64,000 nucleotides of DNA, taken from Glandiceps talaboti. Lineage: Eukaryota > Hemichordata > Enteropneusta > Spengelidae. This document shows positions 12,305 to 22,676 of this stretch, in pieces. The position numbers were made by a program, and so were the translations under genes. Position 1 is the first letter of the stretch. Every line of letters begins with the position of its first letter. The notes beneath the pieces are model-generated. The model was given only the letters and a program-made list of their open reading frames with translations. It had not been told where the DNA came from and searched no databases. The stretch spans positions 10,877,984-10,941,983 of the forward strand of contig NC_135567.1 in assembly GCF_964340395.1 (NCBI RefSeq). Direction: 5' to 3'.

Positions 12305-12870
12305 CCACTAACTTCTGTTAATGAGGCCATATCTGTACAAGAAGTCAGTCATGCAATCGAAATGTGTGGCAATGGTAAGGGTCTTTTCCCGGATGGTTTT
12401 GTTGTTGTTGAGTTTGTTTACAGTTTTTTTTTAGTTTATATGCAATATTGAAAAAAATACAAGGTTGTATGCTAAGTCCTCTCTTGTTTTCCTTATTTAG
12501 ACATGAATTATCAAGGTACATGGATACAAATGAATCTGAGGTAATTTATGTAAATAAGGATTTCCTATCAATTAGTATTCTTATGTATGTAGATGACATT
12601 GCTGACACAGCTAATTTGCCTATTTGTACACAGTTTAGAATAACCCATCTCGAACGATTTTATAAGCAATGACAAATGGAAGCAAATTTCTCAAAATAAA
12701 AAAATTATGGTTTCAGAATGGGTTGATTCCTTAGGACATATGAAAATGGTTATTTGTAAACAAGGCAATTGAAGTTGTTAAACAACATAACTAGCTTGGT
12801 TTATTAATTTTGTAACGTTTGTCATTGACACCAGCTAAAACGAATTTTTATCTTAGTTGTTTTATTTCTT
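12305..12870 (+). mobile_element. LINE reverse-transcriptase remnant with internal deletion
   Basis: Pieces of a LINE RT are visible: VNEAISVQEVSHAIEMCGNG at the left, then QGCMLSPLLFSLFRHEL, LMYVDDIADTAN (the YxDD box, here YVDD), and MEANFSK. IMVSEWVDSLGHMKMV and EVVKQHN..LGLLI follow. Stops and frameshifts abound and a block between the first two pieces is missing. It is of the same general LINE type as 1-870 and 9600-10110. Confidence 0.75.
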
Positions 12871-13130
12871 ACATTTTAATAGGGGATGAACAACGATTCT
12901 AATTCATCACAAACCAGTGAAATCAATTCCAATAAAACAAACACGAATTTAAATATGATCAATTTAATATGGTTTAAGGAAAGTCTTTTGGAACAGTACG
13001 TTTTTTTTCAGTAAGTTTTTGGAACGTAAGCACAAGTGATGTTAAGTTAATGTAAAATTATGATGAATTACTAAGAAAAGAAGAAACAGGGACCAGATGG
13101 CGATTTGTTTTCTTCCGGAAATATACGTAC

Positions 13131-13257
13131 CGTCATTAGTAGAAACGCCAAACTCCTGACATTCGACGAATGCTGTCTTCAAGAAAATACCGAAAACCAC
13201 AATACCAAACACATTGAAGGTCCTCTTCTTCTCGTCCATGTTTAACTTAACAGACAT
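13131..13257 (-). CDS. first coding exon (signal peptide) of the trefoil-like gene
   Basis: ATG at 13257 opens MSVKLNMDEKKRTFNVFGIV followed by VFGIFLKTAFVECQ and EFGVSTND. A basic n-region, a hydrophobic core (VFGIVVFGIF) and a plausible cleavage after VEC or near it give a typical signal peptide. A second Met at residue 7 is an alternative start. A GTACGT donor follows in phase 1. The next in-phase exon found downstream on this strand is the trefoil exon at 8028-8171. The exon sits in the duplicated segment, and its frameshifted sister is at 10354-10479. Confidence 0.65.
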
Positions 13258-13284
13258 GACACTTGTGTGCTTGTCTGGCTAATA

Positions 13285-13330
13285 AACTGACAATCAGAGA
13301 ACCGCACCCTTTAAAACAAGTGACATCTGG
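13285..13330 (-). promoter_or_regulatory. putative core promoter of the trefoil-like gene
   Basis: On the minus strand a TTTTAAAGGGTG block, TATA-like, lies about 50 bp upstream of the ATG. The same block is kept at the matching place in copy A (~10525-10545), while surrounding bases differ more. The promoter role is inferred from position and conservation between the copies. Confidence 0.35.
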
Positions 13331-13575
13331 AGCTTTTTAAAAATAGCTTTTTTGCGACTTCTCTAAGGCGATTTCCAATGATATAACCGCTCGCAATGGC
13401 ACTCATCGATTATTAAAAGAGATCCTAAGATCGTAGTCTGGTCATGTAAGTGGATATTTTTTAAAGAACGCTGTGCCTATTTACTGTTGTCCTAATTTAT
13501 TCCTTTTATTTGTTTTAAAGTGTATGTAATCTCGAAAAAAGGTTCTATTGGGTAATACTAACACATTTAAGAAAT

Positions 13576-13781
13576 AAATAATATGAAAAAAAATGACCTC
13601 GCAATGGTCGGTAGGGCATACAGAACTAATTTTCATGAGTGATTCGGTTTATTCTGCCGCGTATTTTCAGCAGCGATAGCGAGTGAAAATACAGCAGTAT
13701 TAACAGAATCACTCATGAAATTAACTTCTGTATGCCATACCGTCCATTGCCAGGTCATGCAGTTCTGTTATTATTACATAT
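13576..13781. mobile_element. ~200-bp fold-back (MITE-like) element, copy B
   Basis: Inverted arms built on CGGTAGGGCATACAGAA (~13610) and its complement (~13727), with ends AATAATA and TTATTATT. It is more diverged than copy A (for example, an A-run replaces part of the left arm). Confidence 0.75.
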
Positions 13782-13839
13782 GTACACCAAAAATGCAATA
13801 AAATGCAGGTGTGAAGGACGAACAACATATTCGCATGAT

Positions 13840-14420
13840 GAATAAAGAGAAATCGTGTTATTTTAGATTTTTTATTAGAAGTTTAGGAAGTATTATATTG
13901 ACCATAACCGTCTTCTTTTTAGTACTGTGTTCTTTTCCGATTTCTCTCGATAACAAACTACTGCTGTTTGTTGCAAGGCTTGTACATAATCATTTATCTA
14001 GCTGTGTATCTCATGATACAAATACACTCTCACATATTTATCAAAAGTAACAATCTATAATTTATACCCGAATGTGTGTGGTCAAAATATGGAAAATAGA
14101 CCAAGCCTCGTGTAGCCTATGAAGAAAGTTTCTCGACAATGTATCAATAATGGTGACCTATACTTTGACCTCTATATAATTAGTGTACAGTGAGGGCGCG
14201 CCACTCAACAAAATCTTGAGAATGTGTAAACTCATGGTGAGACAGAAGGAAGTTCAACACGCACATGCTATATCCCAGGTATGTAGGGGATCACACAAGC
14301 CGAATGAAGTCAAGGATGGCAAGCTTTCCTGTGCGGAGAATAGGAGGCGAGGCAGGTATTTGAACAACATTTTTGACAACTAACTTTCATTGGGACTTGA
14401 CGAATCACAGATATAGAGCT
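13840..14420. other. no gene seen
   Basis: Contains a plus-strand ORF (13811-14050) with a hydrophobic centre but no domain. It begins inside the repeat edge and is likely chance. Confidence 0.4.
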
Positions 14421-14429
14421 AAATTCCTT

Positions 14430-15765
14430 GTATAAATCCTTACTGAACGCATTCAGTTTAAATCTGGTTCTTTCTTGGGTTAACATTCTAACACAAGTAG
14501 CTGCGTTTGGAACAACGGTCATACAAAATACGCTTAATTTACTGACTACTTTTATTGGGGTGCTAGCCTCGAACTTAACTGTGGCAAAACTGAAGCACTG
14601 TGGTCAGTAAAACCTCAATTCCTTCTGAAGAAAAAACGTTTTTAAAAAAAACAAAAAACATACTGAACCACAAACATAAAATATATGCGATATATATAAG
14701 GAATCTGTTTGGTTTAATCTTTGTATTGTTACCAAAGGTAAAAGTCCATTATTTTACAAAGACTGGTATCAAGCTGGTGTAAAGAAGTAGAGGATGTATT
14801 TGATAATGCCGGCACTATACTAACAAACAATTCCATTCTTTGCAAATACAATGGGACAAGACGTAACTTCCTGCAATATGTATCATTAAAATATGCAATA
14901 CCACATCACTGGAAGGCAACCATTGCAGACAATGTCAATACACAGAGAGACAACATAGATTCTTAAACTAAACCAGGGAAATTGTACACTGTATTTTTTA
15001 GTATGCGATACCCCATGAAGTAATTAGTCCAAAAAAATGGCAGAGTGTTTTCCCATTGCTTCAAGGAGACTGGAAAATATGTCTATAATATTCCAGTTAC
15101 GGCGTGAGCGAAACAAAATTAATTATCTTCTAATTTAAAATTGTATTCATGATATTTTAACGTAACACTATGCTCTTCCAGTGGAATTTGCTTAATTCAG
15201 ATAATTGTAGATATTGTGAGGAGAAGTACACTTTGTTGCACTATTCTTTCCGTTTATAACTCCACTGACAGGTTCTACTAAGACATGACACAATGGCTAT
15301 GTTTAATAACAGGTGTGCCCGTTGATATCACACACAGAGACATTATGTTCGAAATGGTGAAAAAGAAATCAAACACATTCATAGCTGCTGCATAATTCAA
15401 GCAAAGTGATTTATTTATACACAGAAACTTCAAAAGCAAGACCATTTTCACCTTCATGTTATTACAACCCTTAGGAATAAGCTTCAGACTGAAAGACATT
15501 TATGCACAACAGAAATGTTTGACGACACTTAGGGTGGTTTATTCCAAGTCATGTGATTATGTTACCGACTACTGTAAATTGCCTTTTCATATTTGCATAC
15601 TAACAGTAAGTTCACTGTCCTTCAATATTTCCTTTGTGTCTTGTTGTGTTTTTTTCTCTATGAGTCTTTTTTCTTCTTGTTTTCTTTTCACTTTTGTCTG
15701 TTGTATTCTGTATATTTCCCATATAATAAAAAATGTAAAAGTAAAAAGCAAAAGCCTTATCTGTA
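14430..15765 (+). mobile_element. L1/Tx1-like LINE 3' half, heavily frameshifted
   Basis: Across several frames one reads AAFGTTVIQNTLNLL (decayed FADDTT region), GASLELNCGKTEALWSV (matches GLKLNYEKSEALW of the 1.9-6.3 kb element), PLFYKDWYQAGVKEVEDVFD and LCKYNGTRRNFLQYVSLKYA. Then come IPHHWKATI, NSDNCRYCEEKYTLLH (cysteine knuckle) and a C-terminal tail. An A-rich terminus sits at ~15725-15760. No intact ORF remains. Confidence 0.75.
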
Positions 15766-15769
15766 GTTC

Positions 15770-16400
15770 CTATCATAATCTAGCATCATCTGACATTCTC
15801 AGGTTTATAATTGTTTACTAGCTTAGACTTATTTAGGCCGTTTTTCATGACGCTATTTATTATCGTTAAATCTTCAGTCATGTTGTTACTTGCTACTATG
15901 CTTGATTTATTCAACTATTGTTTAAGTTTACTGTGACAAATGGTGCTAATTAAGTACTTTAGTTCTTCACAGACAGTTTTCTAATTTATGTTCAGTTATT
16001 TTAAATGTGTGATGATTATGTTCTTGCTTCTTATAGGGCATTAAATACGTAATAATGTAATAAGTTATACAATGGCAACACGAAATTATCTTTTAAAAGC
16101 ATTTTTCAATTTGTATCATATTCATGACTACTTATGTGATCGAAGTAAGGCCTTATGTGCATCTTATGAATACTTTCACTTTTATCGATCGAGTTTGTGT
16201 GACGAAAACTTTCCATGACGTTCTGTCATTCACTGCATTTCTGATTTCTAGGACGATATCTAGTCACGTGTCATGTTTCAAGCCATCAATAAAATCTTAT
16301 GAATAATCATGTGTGCTAAGACCTAACATGTAATGGTGTATCACTGAAAGAACAATATAGAGGAAAAAGAGATTTAATAATAATATATCTTTGCAACCAA
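15770..16400. other. no gene seen
   Basis: AT-rich intergenic or intronic DNA. No ORF with coding character. Confidence 0.45.
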
Positions 16401-16403
16401 TAT

Positions 16404-16480
16404 TAATGTGATGTGTAATCAAGATATGACTCTCCAGAAACCAAAGTGTATGAAGATATCTATATTTACTAGAGTGGCAC
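16404..16480. repeat. dispersed repeat, copy 1
   Basis: The block TGTGATGTGTAAT...CTCCAGAAACCAAAG...TATGAAGATAT...AGAGTGGCAC is shared in order with 20955-21035 and 48163-48240 (ACTCCAGAACCAAAGGTTTA...GAAAATACCG...GAGTGAGGTTAC). Ends and class are unknown. Confidence 0.5.
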
Positions 16481-16769
16481 TTCCCCTTTTAAATGTATGG
16501 TTTATATGTTCTTTGATAGTATAAAATGATAGATGTGGCTTATCAGATTGGTTTGATGATTTTAAATGTGACCTCATGTGGGTTTCTTTATTTGATACCT
16601 GTATTACTGGCATGTTCCAGACACACATAAATGATGCCTTCTATATATTATACCAATAATTAAACTAATTACTTAACGGCACACTGGTCATTTGGTACAG
16701 TAATGGTTTCTGATGATTCAATTTATGTTGTTTTCTCCATATTGCAACACACTTATAAATAATATGAAT

Positions 16770-17040
16770 AAATAAAAATATTTATATAGCACATAGTATC
16801 CATCAATGATGTACCCTGGCGCTTTACAATGGAAACTGCTACAGCTAAGCTCTTTCAAAAAGGTATGTCTTTAGTCTTAATTTGAAAGTCTCCATACTCG
16901 GTACAGAGCGGACAGTGTTAGGTAGTTGGTTCCACAGATCGATCTCTATACGATTTGAGTCTTGGTCTGGAAACCTGTATGATGACTTGAACGCAAAGCG
17001 GGTATATAACTTGTAACCAGGTGTATTAACACTAGTAATT
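16770..17040. repeat. dispersed repeat with a TTTATATAGC...GCGCTTTACA head
   Basis: An AATAAATAAAAATATTTATA stretch runs into ATAGCACATAGTATCC, CCTGGCGCTTTACAATGG, AAGCTCTTTCAAAAAGGTAT and GTTCCACAG. This order resembles a repeat type common in marine animal genomes as I remember it. It has no ORF. The class is uncertain. Confidence 0.4.
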
Positions 17041-17049
17041 CTACAGTCT

Positions 17050-17855
17050 ATATTATATTATGTAATTCATGTAAATAATCTCAATATCATGTTGCTTGCA
17101 TAAGCAAGCATTGTATACCTTGTATAGACTATAGTTATTGCATAAATTTACACACATACTATATACTCGTATATTTACACTAACAAAGAAAGGAGATAGT
17201 TCCATGCCCTCAAAACGGTGCTAGAGTGATTTCTCGTCATCAGCGCTATCCACAGAAATGTTACTTATATTCGTGTTTACACATATAATAGTTCAAAAAT
17301 ATCCTAATTAGTCAAATTTTCAAAAACGCATCTTTACTCATGTTTCACCGCTTACATTTTGATATCTTGTTCAGTATAAAATGTTGAGAGAGGTGCACTA
17401 ACAAGAATATATATTGCAATTGCTTCAAAGTCAAACCCTATTTTGACTGGTCTAAACGGCTACTCTAAATATCCAACCACTACTGAAAAAATGAATGCAA
17501 CTTCATAATGTTAAATACATCAATACTATGTAAAATACTGTACCGTACACAATTGTACATAACATTTGAGAAGTAAGTTATATAGTTCCAGAAATACCTA
17601 TTGCAATAGTAAAATCCAGAAATGTGCTTATCAAAGAATGAAAATTTACCTAGAAACAAATTTAATAATATGCTTACTGAAACCAACACAAACACAGTTA
17701 CTGATCATGATCCACAACCATATATATGTTTATAGTAATGTTTCTCTTGGTTAGCCTTAGTTACATGTGTTCAGACTGTATAATTTATTTGCATTGCCAA
17801 ATATTCACTTTCTCCACGTTTTTCAGATTTATTTTATGTATCTTTTCCTGGGCAA
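17050..17855. other. 3' flank of the receptor gene, no gene seen
   Basis: Downstream (minus sense) of the polyadenylation signals at 17862-17872. Short ORFs only. Confidence 0.45.
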
Positions 17856-17861
17856 CTTTTA

Positions 17862-17872
17862 TTTATTTTATT
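17862..17872 (-). terminator. polyadenylation signals of the receptor gene
   Basis: Two overlapping AATAAA hexamers on the minus strand (17862-17867 and 17867-17872), about 90-100 bp after the TGA stop at 17962. This suits a short 3' UTR. Confidence 0.55.
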
Positions 17873-17939
17873 AGTTATCAGACTGCTGCCCATCTGTAAT
17901 ATTTGGCATCAGATTCTTCATTTTCTTGTTGTTTACACT

Positions 17940-19370
17940 GCTTCCTGCCAATATCTTTCCCTCAGTTGGCTTCAGGTTCCTTGCCTTCCAGTTGTTTACA
18001 CTGCTTCCTGCCAATATCCTTCCCTTGGTTGGCTTCAGGTTCCTTGCCTTCAAGTTGTTTCCGTTGCTTACTGCCTGTATCTTTCCCTCGGTTGGCTTCA
18101 GGTTCCTTGCTTTCCAGTTGTTTCCGTTGCTTACTGCCTGTATCTTTCCCTCGGTTGGCGTCAGGTTCTTTGCCTTCCAGTTGTTTACACTGGTTCCCGC
18201 CAGTATCTTTCCCTCGGTTGGCTTCAGGTTCCTTGCCTTCCAGTTGTTTCCGTTGCTTACTGCCTGTATCTTTCCCTCGGTTGGCTTCAGGTTCCTTGCC
18301 TTCCAGTTGTTTACACTCCTCCCCGCCAGTATCTTTCCCTCGGTTGGCTTCAGGTTCCTTACCTTCCAGTTGTTTCCGTTGCTTACTGCCTGTATCTTTC
18401 CCTCGGTTGGCTTCAGGTTCCTTGCCTTCCAGCTGTTTCCATTGCTTACTGCCTGTATCTTTCCCTCGGTTGGCTTCAGGTTCCTTGCCTTCCAGTTGTT
18501 TCCGTTGCTTACTTCCTGTATCTTTCCCTCGGTTGGCTTCAGGTTCCTTGCCTTCGAGTTGTTTCCATTGCTTACTGCCTGTATCTTTCCCTCGGTTGGC
18601 TTCAGTTTCCTTGCCTTCGAGTTGTTTCCATTGCTTACTGCCTGTATCTTTCCCTCGGTTGGCTTCAGGTTCCTTGCCTTCCAATTGTTTCCATTGCTTA
18701 CTGCCTGTATCTTTCCCTCGGTTGGCTTCAGGCTCCTTGCCTTCCAGTTGTTTCCATTGCTTACTGCCTGTATCTTTCCCTCGGTTGGCTTCATGTTCTT
18801 TGCCTTCCGTCTGTTCACATTGCTTACTGACTGTATCTTTCCCTCGGTTGGCTTCAGAATCCTTGCCTTCCAGTTGTTTCCATTGCTTACTGCCTGTATC
18901 TTTCCCTCGGTTGGCTTCAGGTTCCTTGCCTTCCAGTTGTTTCCATTGCTTACTGCCTACATCTTTTCTTCGGTTGGCTTCAGCTTTCTTGCCTTCCTTT
19001 TGTTCACTTTGTTTTCTGTCTTTATCTTTCCTTTGCTTGGCTTCAGATTCCTTATTTACCAGTTGTTCACATTGCTGTCTGGCTGTATCTTTCACTTGGT
19101 TGGCCTCAGATTCCTTACTTTCCAGTTGTTCGCATTGCTGTCTGGCTGTATCTTTCACTTGGTTGACCTCAGATTCCTTACTTTCCAATTCGTCACTTTC
19201 ATTCATGCTTGTATTTTTCCATAGGTTTTCTTCAGACTCCGTACTTTCTACTTTTTCACATTGTTCGCTGCCTGTGTCTTTCTCACGGTTGGCTTCACAT
19301 TCGTTACTTTCTAGGTGTTCATATTGCTTCATGCCTGGATCTTTCTCTTGGTTTGCATCAGGTTCCTTGC
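17940..19370. repeat. 63-bp coding minisatellite
   Basis: The period of 63 bp is exact over many units (for example CTTGCCTTCCAG recurs at 18421 and 18484). Minor sub-variants (GTTGTTTCCATTGC and GTTGTTTACACTCC types) alternate, showing higher-order duplication. Confidence 0.9.
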
Positions 19371-19686
19371 TTTCTAAGTTACCTAAATCATCAGTGTACG
19401 TATCATTTCCTTCGATGGCCGCTGATTGTGAATTTGGCAGGTTTTCAGGCATTTCCATGTGTGAACTGCTCTCTTGGATGACTCCTGGTTTATCATTCTC
19501 CGCATCTTCAGATTCTTTTTTGTCAATCGCCTCCGAGTTTTTGTTTTGCAGGTTTTGTGTTTTCTTTATAGCTGCATCTTTCCCTTTACTGGCTTTTGAT
19601 TCCTTACTGTTTGGTCCACTCAAATCTTTCTTCTGTGTTTTTTTCTTTGGATTTTCACACATCAAGAATGCTCCAGAGCACGTGTC
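17962..19686 (-). CDS. last exon: cytoplasmic tail with ~22 copies of a 21-residue repeat
   Basis: The acceptor TTTTATTAG at 19687-19690 joins in phase 0 to the exon ending at 20384. The first residues (DTCSGAFLMCENPKKK) continue the kinase-like loop. A Lys/Glu/Ser-rich stretch follows, then about 22 tandem units of 21 residues (63 bp), consensus KQLEGKEPEANRGKDTGSKQ plus Trp or Cys. Units near the start of the array are diverged and those near the end almost identical, which suggests recent homogenisation. The stop is a TGA in the last unit, where all other units have CGA (Arg), so it looks like a CpG-type C-to-T change. Reading on would add about 27 residues. Because the unit is a multiple of three and lacks stops, all frames across it are open on both strands; only this frame links to upstream exons. 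Confidence 0.7.
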   Translation of the reverse strand, partial: DTCSGAFLMCENPKKKTQKKDLSGPNSKESKASKGKDAAIKKTQNLQNKNSEAIDKKESEDAENDKPGVIQESSSHMEMPENLPNSQSAAIEGNDTYTDDLGNLESKEPDANQEKDPGMKQYEHLESNECEANREKDTGSEQCEKVESTESEENLWKNTSMNESDELESKESEVNQVKDTARQQCEQLESKESEANQVKDTARQQCEQLVNKESEAKQRKDKDRKQSEQKEGKKAEANRRKDVGSKQWKQLEGKEPEANRGKDTGSKQWKQLEGKDSEANRGKDTVSKQCEQTEGKEHEANRGKDTGSKQWKQLEGKEPEANRGKDTGSKQWKQLEGKEPEANRGKDTGSKQWKQLEGKETEANRGKDTGSKQWKQLEGKEPEANRGKDTGSKQRKQLEGKEPEANRGKDTGSKQWKQLEGKEPEANRGKDTGSKQRKQLEGKEPEANRGKDTGGEECKQLEGKEPEANRGKDTGSKQRKQLEGKEPEANRGKDTGGNQCKQLEGKEPDANRGKDTGSKQRKQLESKEPEANRGKDTGSKQRKQLEGKEPEANQGKDIGRKQCKQLEGKEPEAN

Positions 19687-20202
19687 CTAATAAAATGCAA
19701 ATTTGCCAATAATGTCATAATCATTGAATAAGCATTTCCTCCTAAACATGTTAGTGTAAACATAAATGTACTGTCATACCCATATTTATTCGAATAGACC
19801 CCCGTGTTGTCCACTATTATATTAGCAGGCAGTAGCAACAAACAATTCTTAAATAAAAGTGTTACAAATATATCAGTAATCATAAAAGGAAATAGTTCTC
19901 ATATGCAATTGTGTTAGTTTTGGCCAACAGTTTGAAAGATCGTTTCTGCACATATAGGTCAACTAAACCTTATGAACTTCTAAAGTGTAAGTAAGTAGAA
20001 GACTACCTCGAACTGAAGAGAATTTACGTTTTAATCAATTGCTCATGGTTTTAATTCGCGACACATAAACTTGAATGCTTTTGAAATGTTTGTCTTATGA
20101 AGACAATACTGACTCGAGTAATTTATCGTGATCATCAACAAAAGTCGATGACTTTACAAGCTTGTTTAGACGAAACATCTGAACAAAAACAGTATCTCTA
20201 CA

Positions 20203-20275
20203 GCAGCAGCAACAACAAAAACAACAACAACAACAAAAACAACAACAACAACAACAAAAACAACGAAATAACGAC
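20203..20275. repeat. (AAC)n/(ACAACAAA)n microsatellite
   Basis: CAG/CAA/AAC-rich run inside the intron between the two tail exons. The poly-Asn and poly-Cys frames are artefacts. Confidence 0.9.
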
Positions 20276-20383
20276 AACAAAACATCATCAACATCGTCAT
20301 CTACATCAGAAATCAAATTACTTAAACAACAAAATATTTCTGATACAAATTGAAATGTAACAAAAATGACAAACAAAACATAC

Positions 20384-20637
20384 GTTAGTTGTATCAATCA
20401 TGACATCCTCGTTTGTTATGTTTTCATGATAACATTCGGCATCATGAAGTAATTTTAGAGCTTTTTGTAGATCATCAGTTACTCTTTGACTGTCTTTTTG
20501 CAGAATTGTATCCCATTCGTTGAACGCACTTAGTTTAATCATTGATATTTCATCACCATTTTGAAATACTGGTGTCCAACACAATCTAGATGTTTTCGTC
20601 ATGTACATCTGCTGTCGTTTGAATTTCTTCCGTAATC
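20384..20637 (-). CDS. tail exon with protein-kinase catalytic-loop-like segment
   Basis: A 254-bp exon with acceptor TTCAAAAG at 20638 (weak pyrimidine tract) and donor GTATGT. It enters in phase 1, so GG|GA restores Gly after the 7TM exon's KKAEG, and leaves in phase 0. The protein reads LRKKFKRQQMYMTKTSRLCW, then DEISMIKLSAFNEWDTIL, then VTDDLQKALKLLHDAECYHE and NITNEDVMIDTTN. The last part aligns by eye with kinase helix E and the catalytic loop (L..AL.LLH....HRDLKPEN.LID), with HRD replaced by HEN. No N-lobe, VAIK lysine or glycine loop is visible, so a pseudokinase-like remnant or a coincidence are both possible. Confidence 0.6.
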
Positions 20638-20954
20638 CTTTTGAACATACAATTGTATTGGTTAAGAAAATTCCAGGGAATAGATTGATTGCCAAGAAAC
20701 ATAAAATTGAAATTCTTATTCGCTAATGTACTAATTTCAGGGTTGGCGCATTAATATCATGCAAATGTATGAGACAAGCAATACATATTTATGACTATTT
20801 ATGTGCTGGTTATAAGCGCTTATAATTTTTTAATATTCGGGGTTTAGCTCATATATATCCATGTTTGCTAAATCCCGTGATGCAACAGCATTAACGCTAC
20901 AAGAACAATAAAGTTGAATGGAATAAACATTTGCTGTTTGCCAGTAGTAAGAAA

Positions 20955-21035
20955 TGTATGTGATGCGAAATCATGAAATTATTCCACATCCCAACTTTTT
21001 TGAAAATAACGGTATTTCCTGGAGTGGAGTTACCC
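20955..21035. repeat. dispersed repeat, copy 2
   Basis: TATGTGATGCGAAATCATG...TTGAAAATAACGGTATTTCC...GAGTGGAGTTAC matches the copies at 16404 and 48163. Confidence 0.45.
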
Positions 21036-21642
21036 TTAAATTCCCCTCTAAGACCTTATTGAGTTGTCATTTGAAACAAATTTCGTTCATAGAAAGCAAT
21101 TTGTGAGGCCTCATACTGTAGGCTGAGTTCTGTGGCTTATTCTAGAGTGTCTTGATGTTATGTTTTAATAAAATATTAACTTATCAATTTGTGTTTAATA
21201 TAAAATAATTAGGCGCCGATAAAAAAAAAATGCGACTGACAAGCTTTCGTGGTATCTGGAAAGGCTTTTTTGTGGTAGCATGTGAAATTTTTTTAATAGG
21301 TCAACTCAATTGTTTCACAAATGAAAAGCAACGTACGAGGCAACGTATTAACATGAAAGAGAACGTAAGAGACACACTTTACTAAAAGCATCGACCTCTT
21401 GAAACCCTAACTATATATCCGTGTTGCGTACAAATAAATCGCGTGTTGGTACTCAAGAGGTGAAAGAAATGAAATTAGCATGTATTCTATCAGTTCAGCT
21501 CATAAAAGAAAATTGTGATATGAGGAAAAAGACACATTTCTAGCTCTTGATCATTATTTTGGGTTCATATCGAGACTTTATTAATTTATCATACACATGT
21601 AGTAGTACTGACAAAACATTCTGTGTAATAAAGTTTACATAC

Positions 21643-22676
21643 CTCCTTCTGCTTTCTTTCTTAACTTGGCCTTTGTCTTCTTCAGTATTCTCCTGATGTT
21701 TATAAATTTATATTTATCGGTTGAAAAGTAAAAAAGGAAAGGATGAGCCAATGAACTTAGTGGTAGAACAGTAACTGCTATCCATGCATACACGATGCCT
21801 GACAATTTTACTCCGGCAATACCCACGAACGTAACAGAGACAATTGGTAACCAAACTAGAATATCTGCCCCAACTATACACATCACCATGATTATCATCT
21901 TCTTTTGAACACGAGACCGTCGGTTTTCACTAGCCTTTTTACTACTCTTATTCTTAATAACCAGTATGATAATGTAGCATGTTGATATTATAATAAGGTA
22001 TATCACTTCGAGCATGGTAAACATCACAAACGAGTACTCCCAGCCAGGAGGTCGGTCATGTCGAAGGTGGAATGGCAAGCAGACAGAATTATCGCCATAG
22101 AAGTGTTCTCCAAAATAATTGATGGGACAGACGGGTAGAATGGCAAATATCAGATGAATGGCTATGCCGACGGCTACAATTGAACCAGCTCTCTTGCGAC
22201 TCACACGGATCATCTTCAACGGATTAGAAAGAACTGTGCACCTTATTACAGTCATGACTGTCAATACATAGAGTGATATCTGAACTGCCATACTGGCTAG
22301 AATTCCAACAAATTTGCAGAAAATACTACTACGCCATATTATATCATTAATTATATAGTCGTCTCTGTAGAATCCGTCAACACTGCCAATGATAATCAAA
22401 TATACACCCTTTAGAAGATCAGCTATTGTAATAATTAGAATCATGATGTTATCAACTGATTTGAGCTCAGATCGATGTTCCTTCTGCAGTCGCCATGCTA
22501 AACAATATAGGTTTAGTAAAAATGACAATATACCAATTAACCAAGCGAGGACACGTACAGCAGTATTTGGTAGTAAATCATTACAAGAACGAAATACGTT
22601 GGCTTCAGGCAAGCATTCTTCAATCCCTTCTTCTGGAGTACCAGCAATACAGCAAAGGGCATACACATCGGAATAC
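21643..22676 (-). CDS. seven-transmembrane exon, LGR/GRL101-type rhodopsin-like GPCR
   Basis: One 1,034-bp exon enters in phase 2 (acceptor TTCTTCAAG) and leaves in phase 1 (donor GTATGT). It opens with the LGR hinge YSDVYALCCIAG...NVFRSCNDLLPN. TM1 is VLAWLIGILSFLLNLY. TM2 is IMILIITIADLLKGVYLIII with the conserved Asp. The GSVDGFYRDDY...WRSSIFCKFVG loop is typical of GRL101/LGR type C and supplies the TM3 disulfide cysteine. TM3 ends LTVMTVIRCTVL, so the E/DRY acid is absent. TM4-TM6 follow (MVMCIVGADILVWLPIV). TM7 is VLPLSSLAHPFLFYFST, where NPxxY has become HPFLF. A basic juxtamembrane tail (RRILKKTKAKLRKKAEG) leads into the next exon. Confidence 0.92.

Larger units (their letters stand above)
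12890..13836. repeat. segmental duplication, copy B (intact first exon + promoter + fold-back)
   Basis: Partner of copy A (10115-11057). It retains the uninterrupted signal-peptide exon. Its right boundary of homology is GAACAACATATTCGCAT, identical to copy A. Confidence 0.8.

Noticed and set aside
13811-14050. 79-codon ORF with a hydrophobic centre
   Set aside because: It starts inside the edge of duplicated segment B and has no domain; likely chance.
17903-19690. 595- and 432-codon plus-strand ORFs and a 315-codon alternative minus-strand ORF across the 63-bp repeat
   Set aside because: A stop-free repeat whose length is a multiple of three opens every frame. Only the minus frame with DTCSGAFLMCENP joins in phase to upstream receptor exons.
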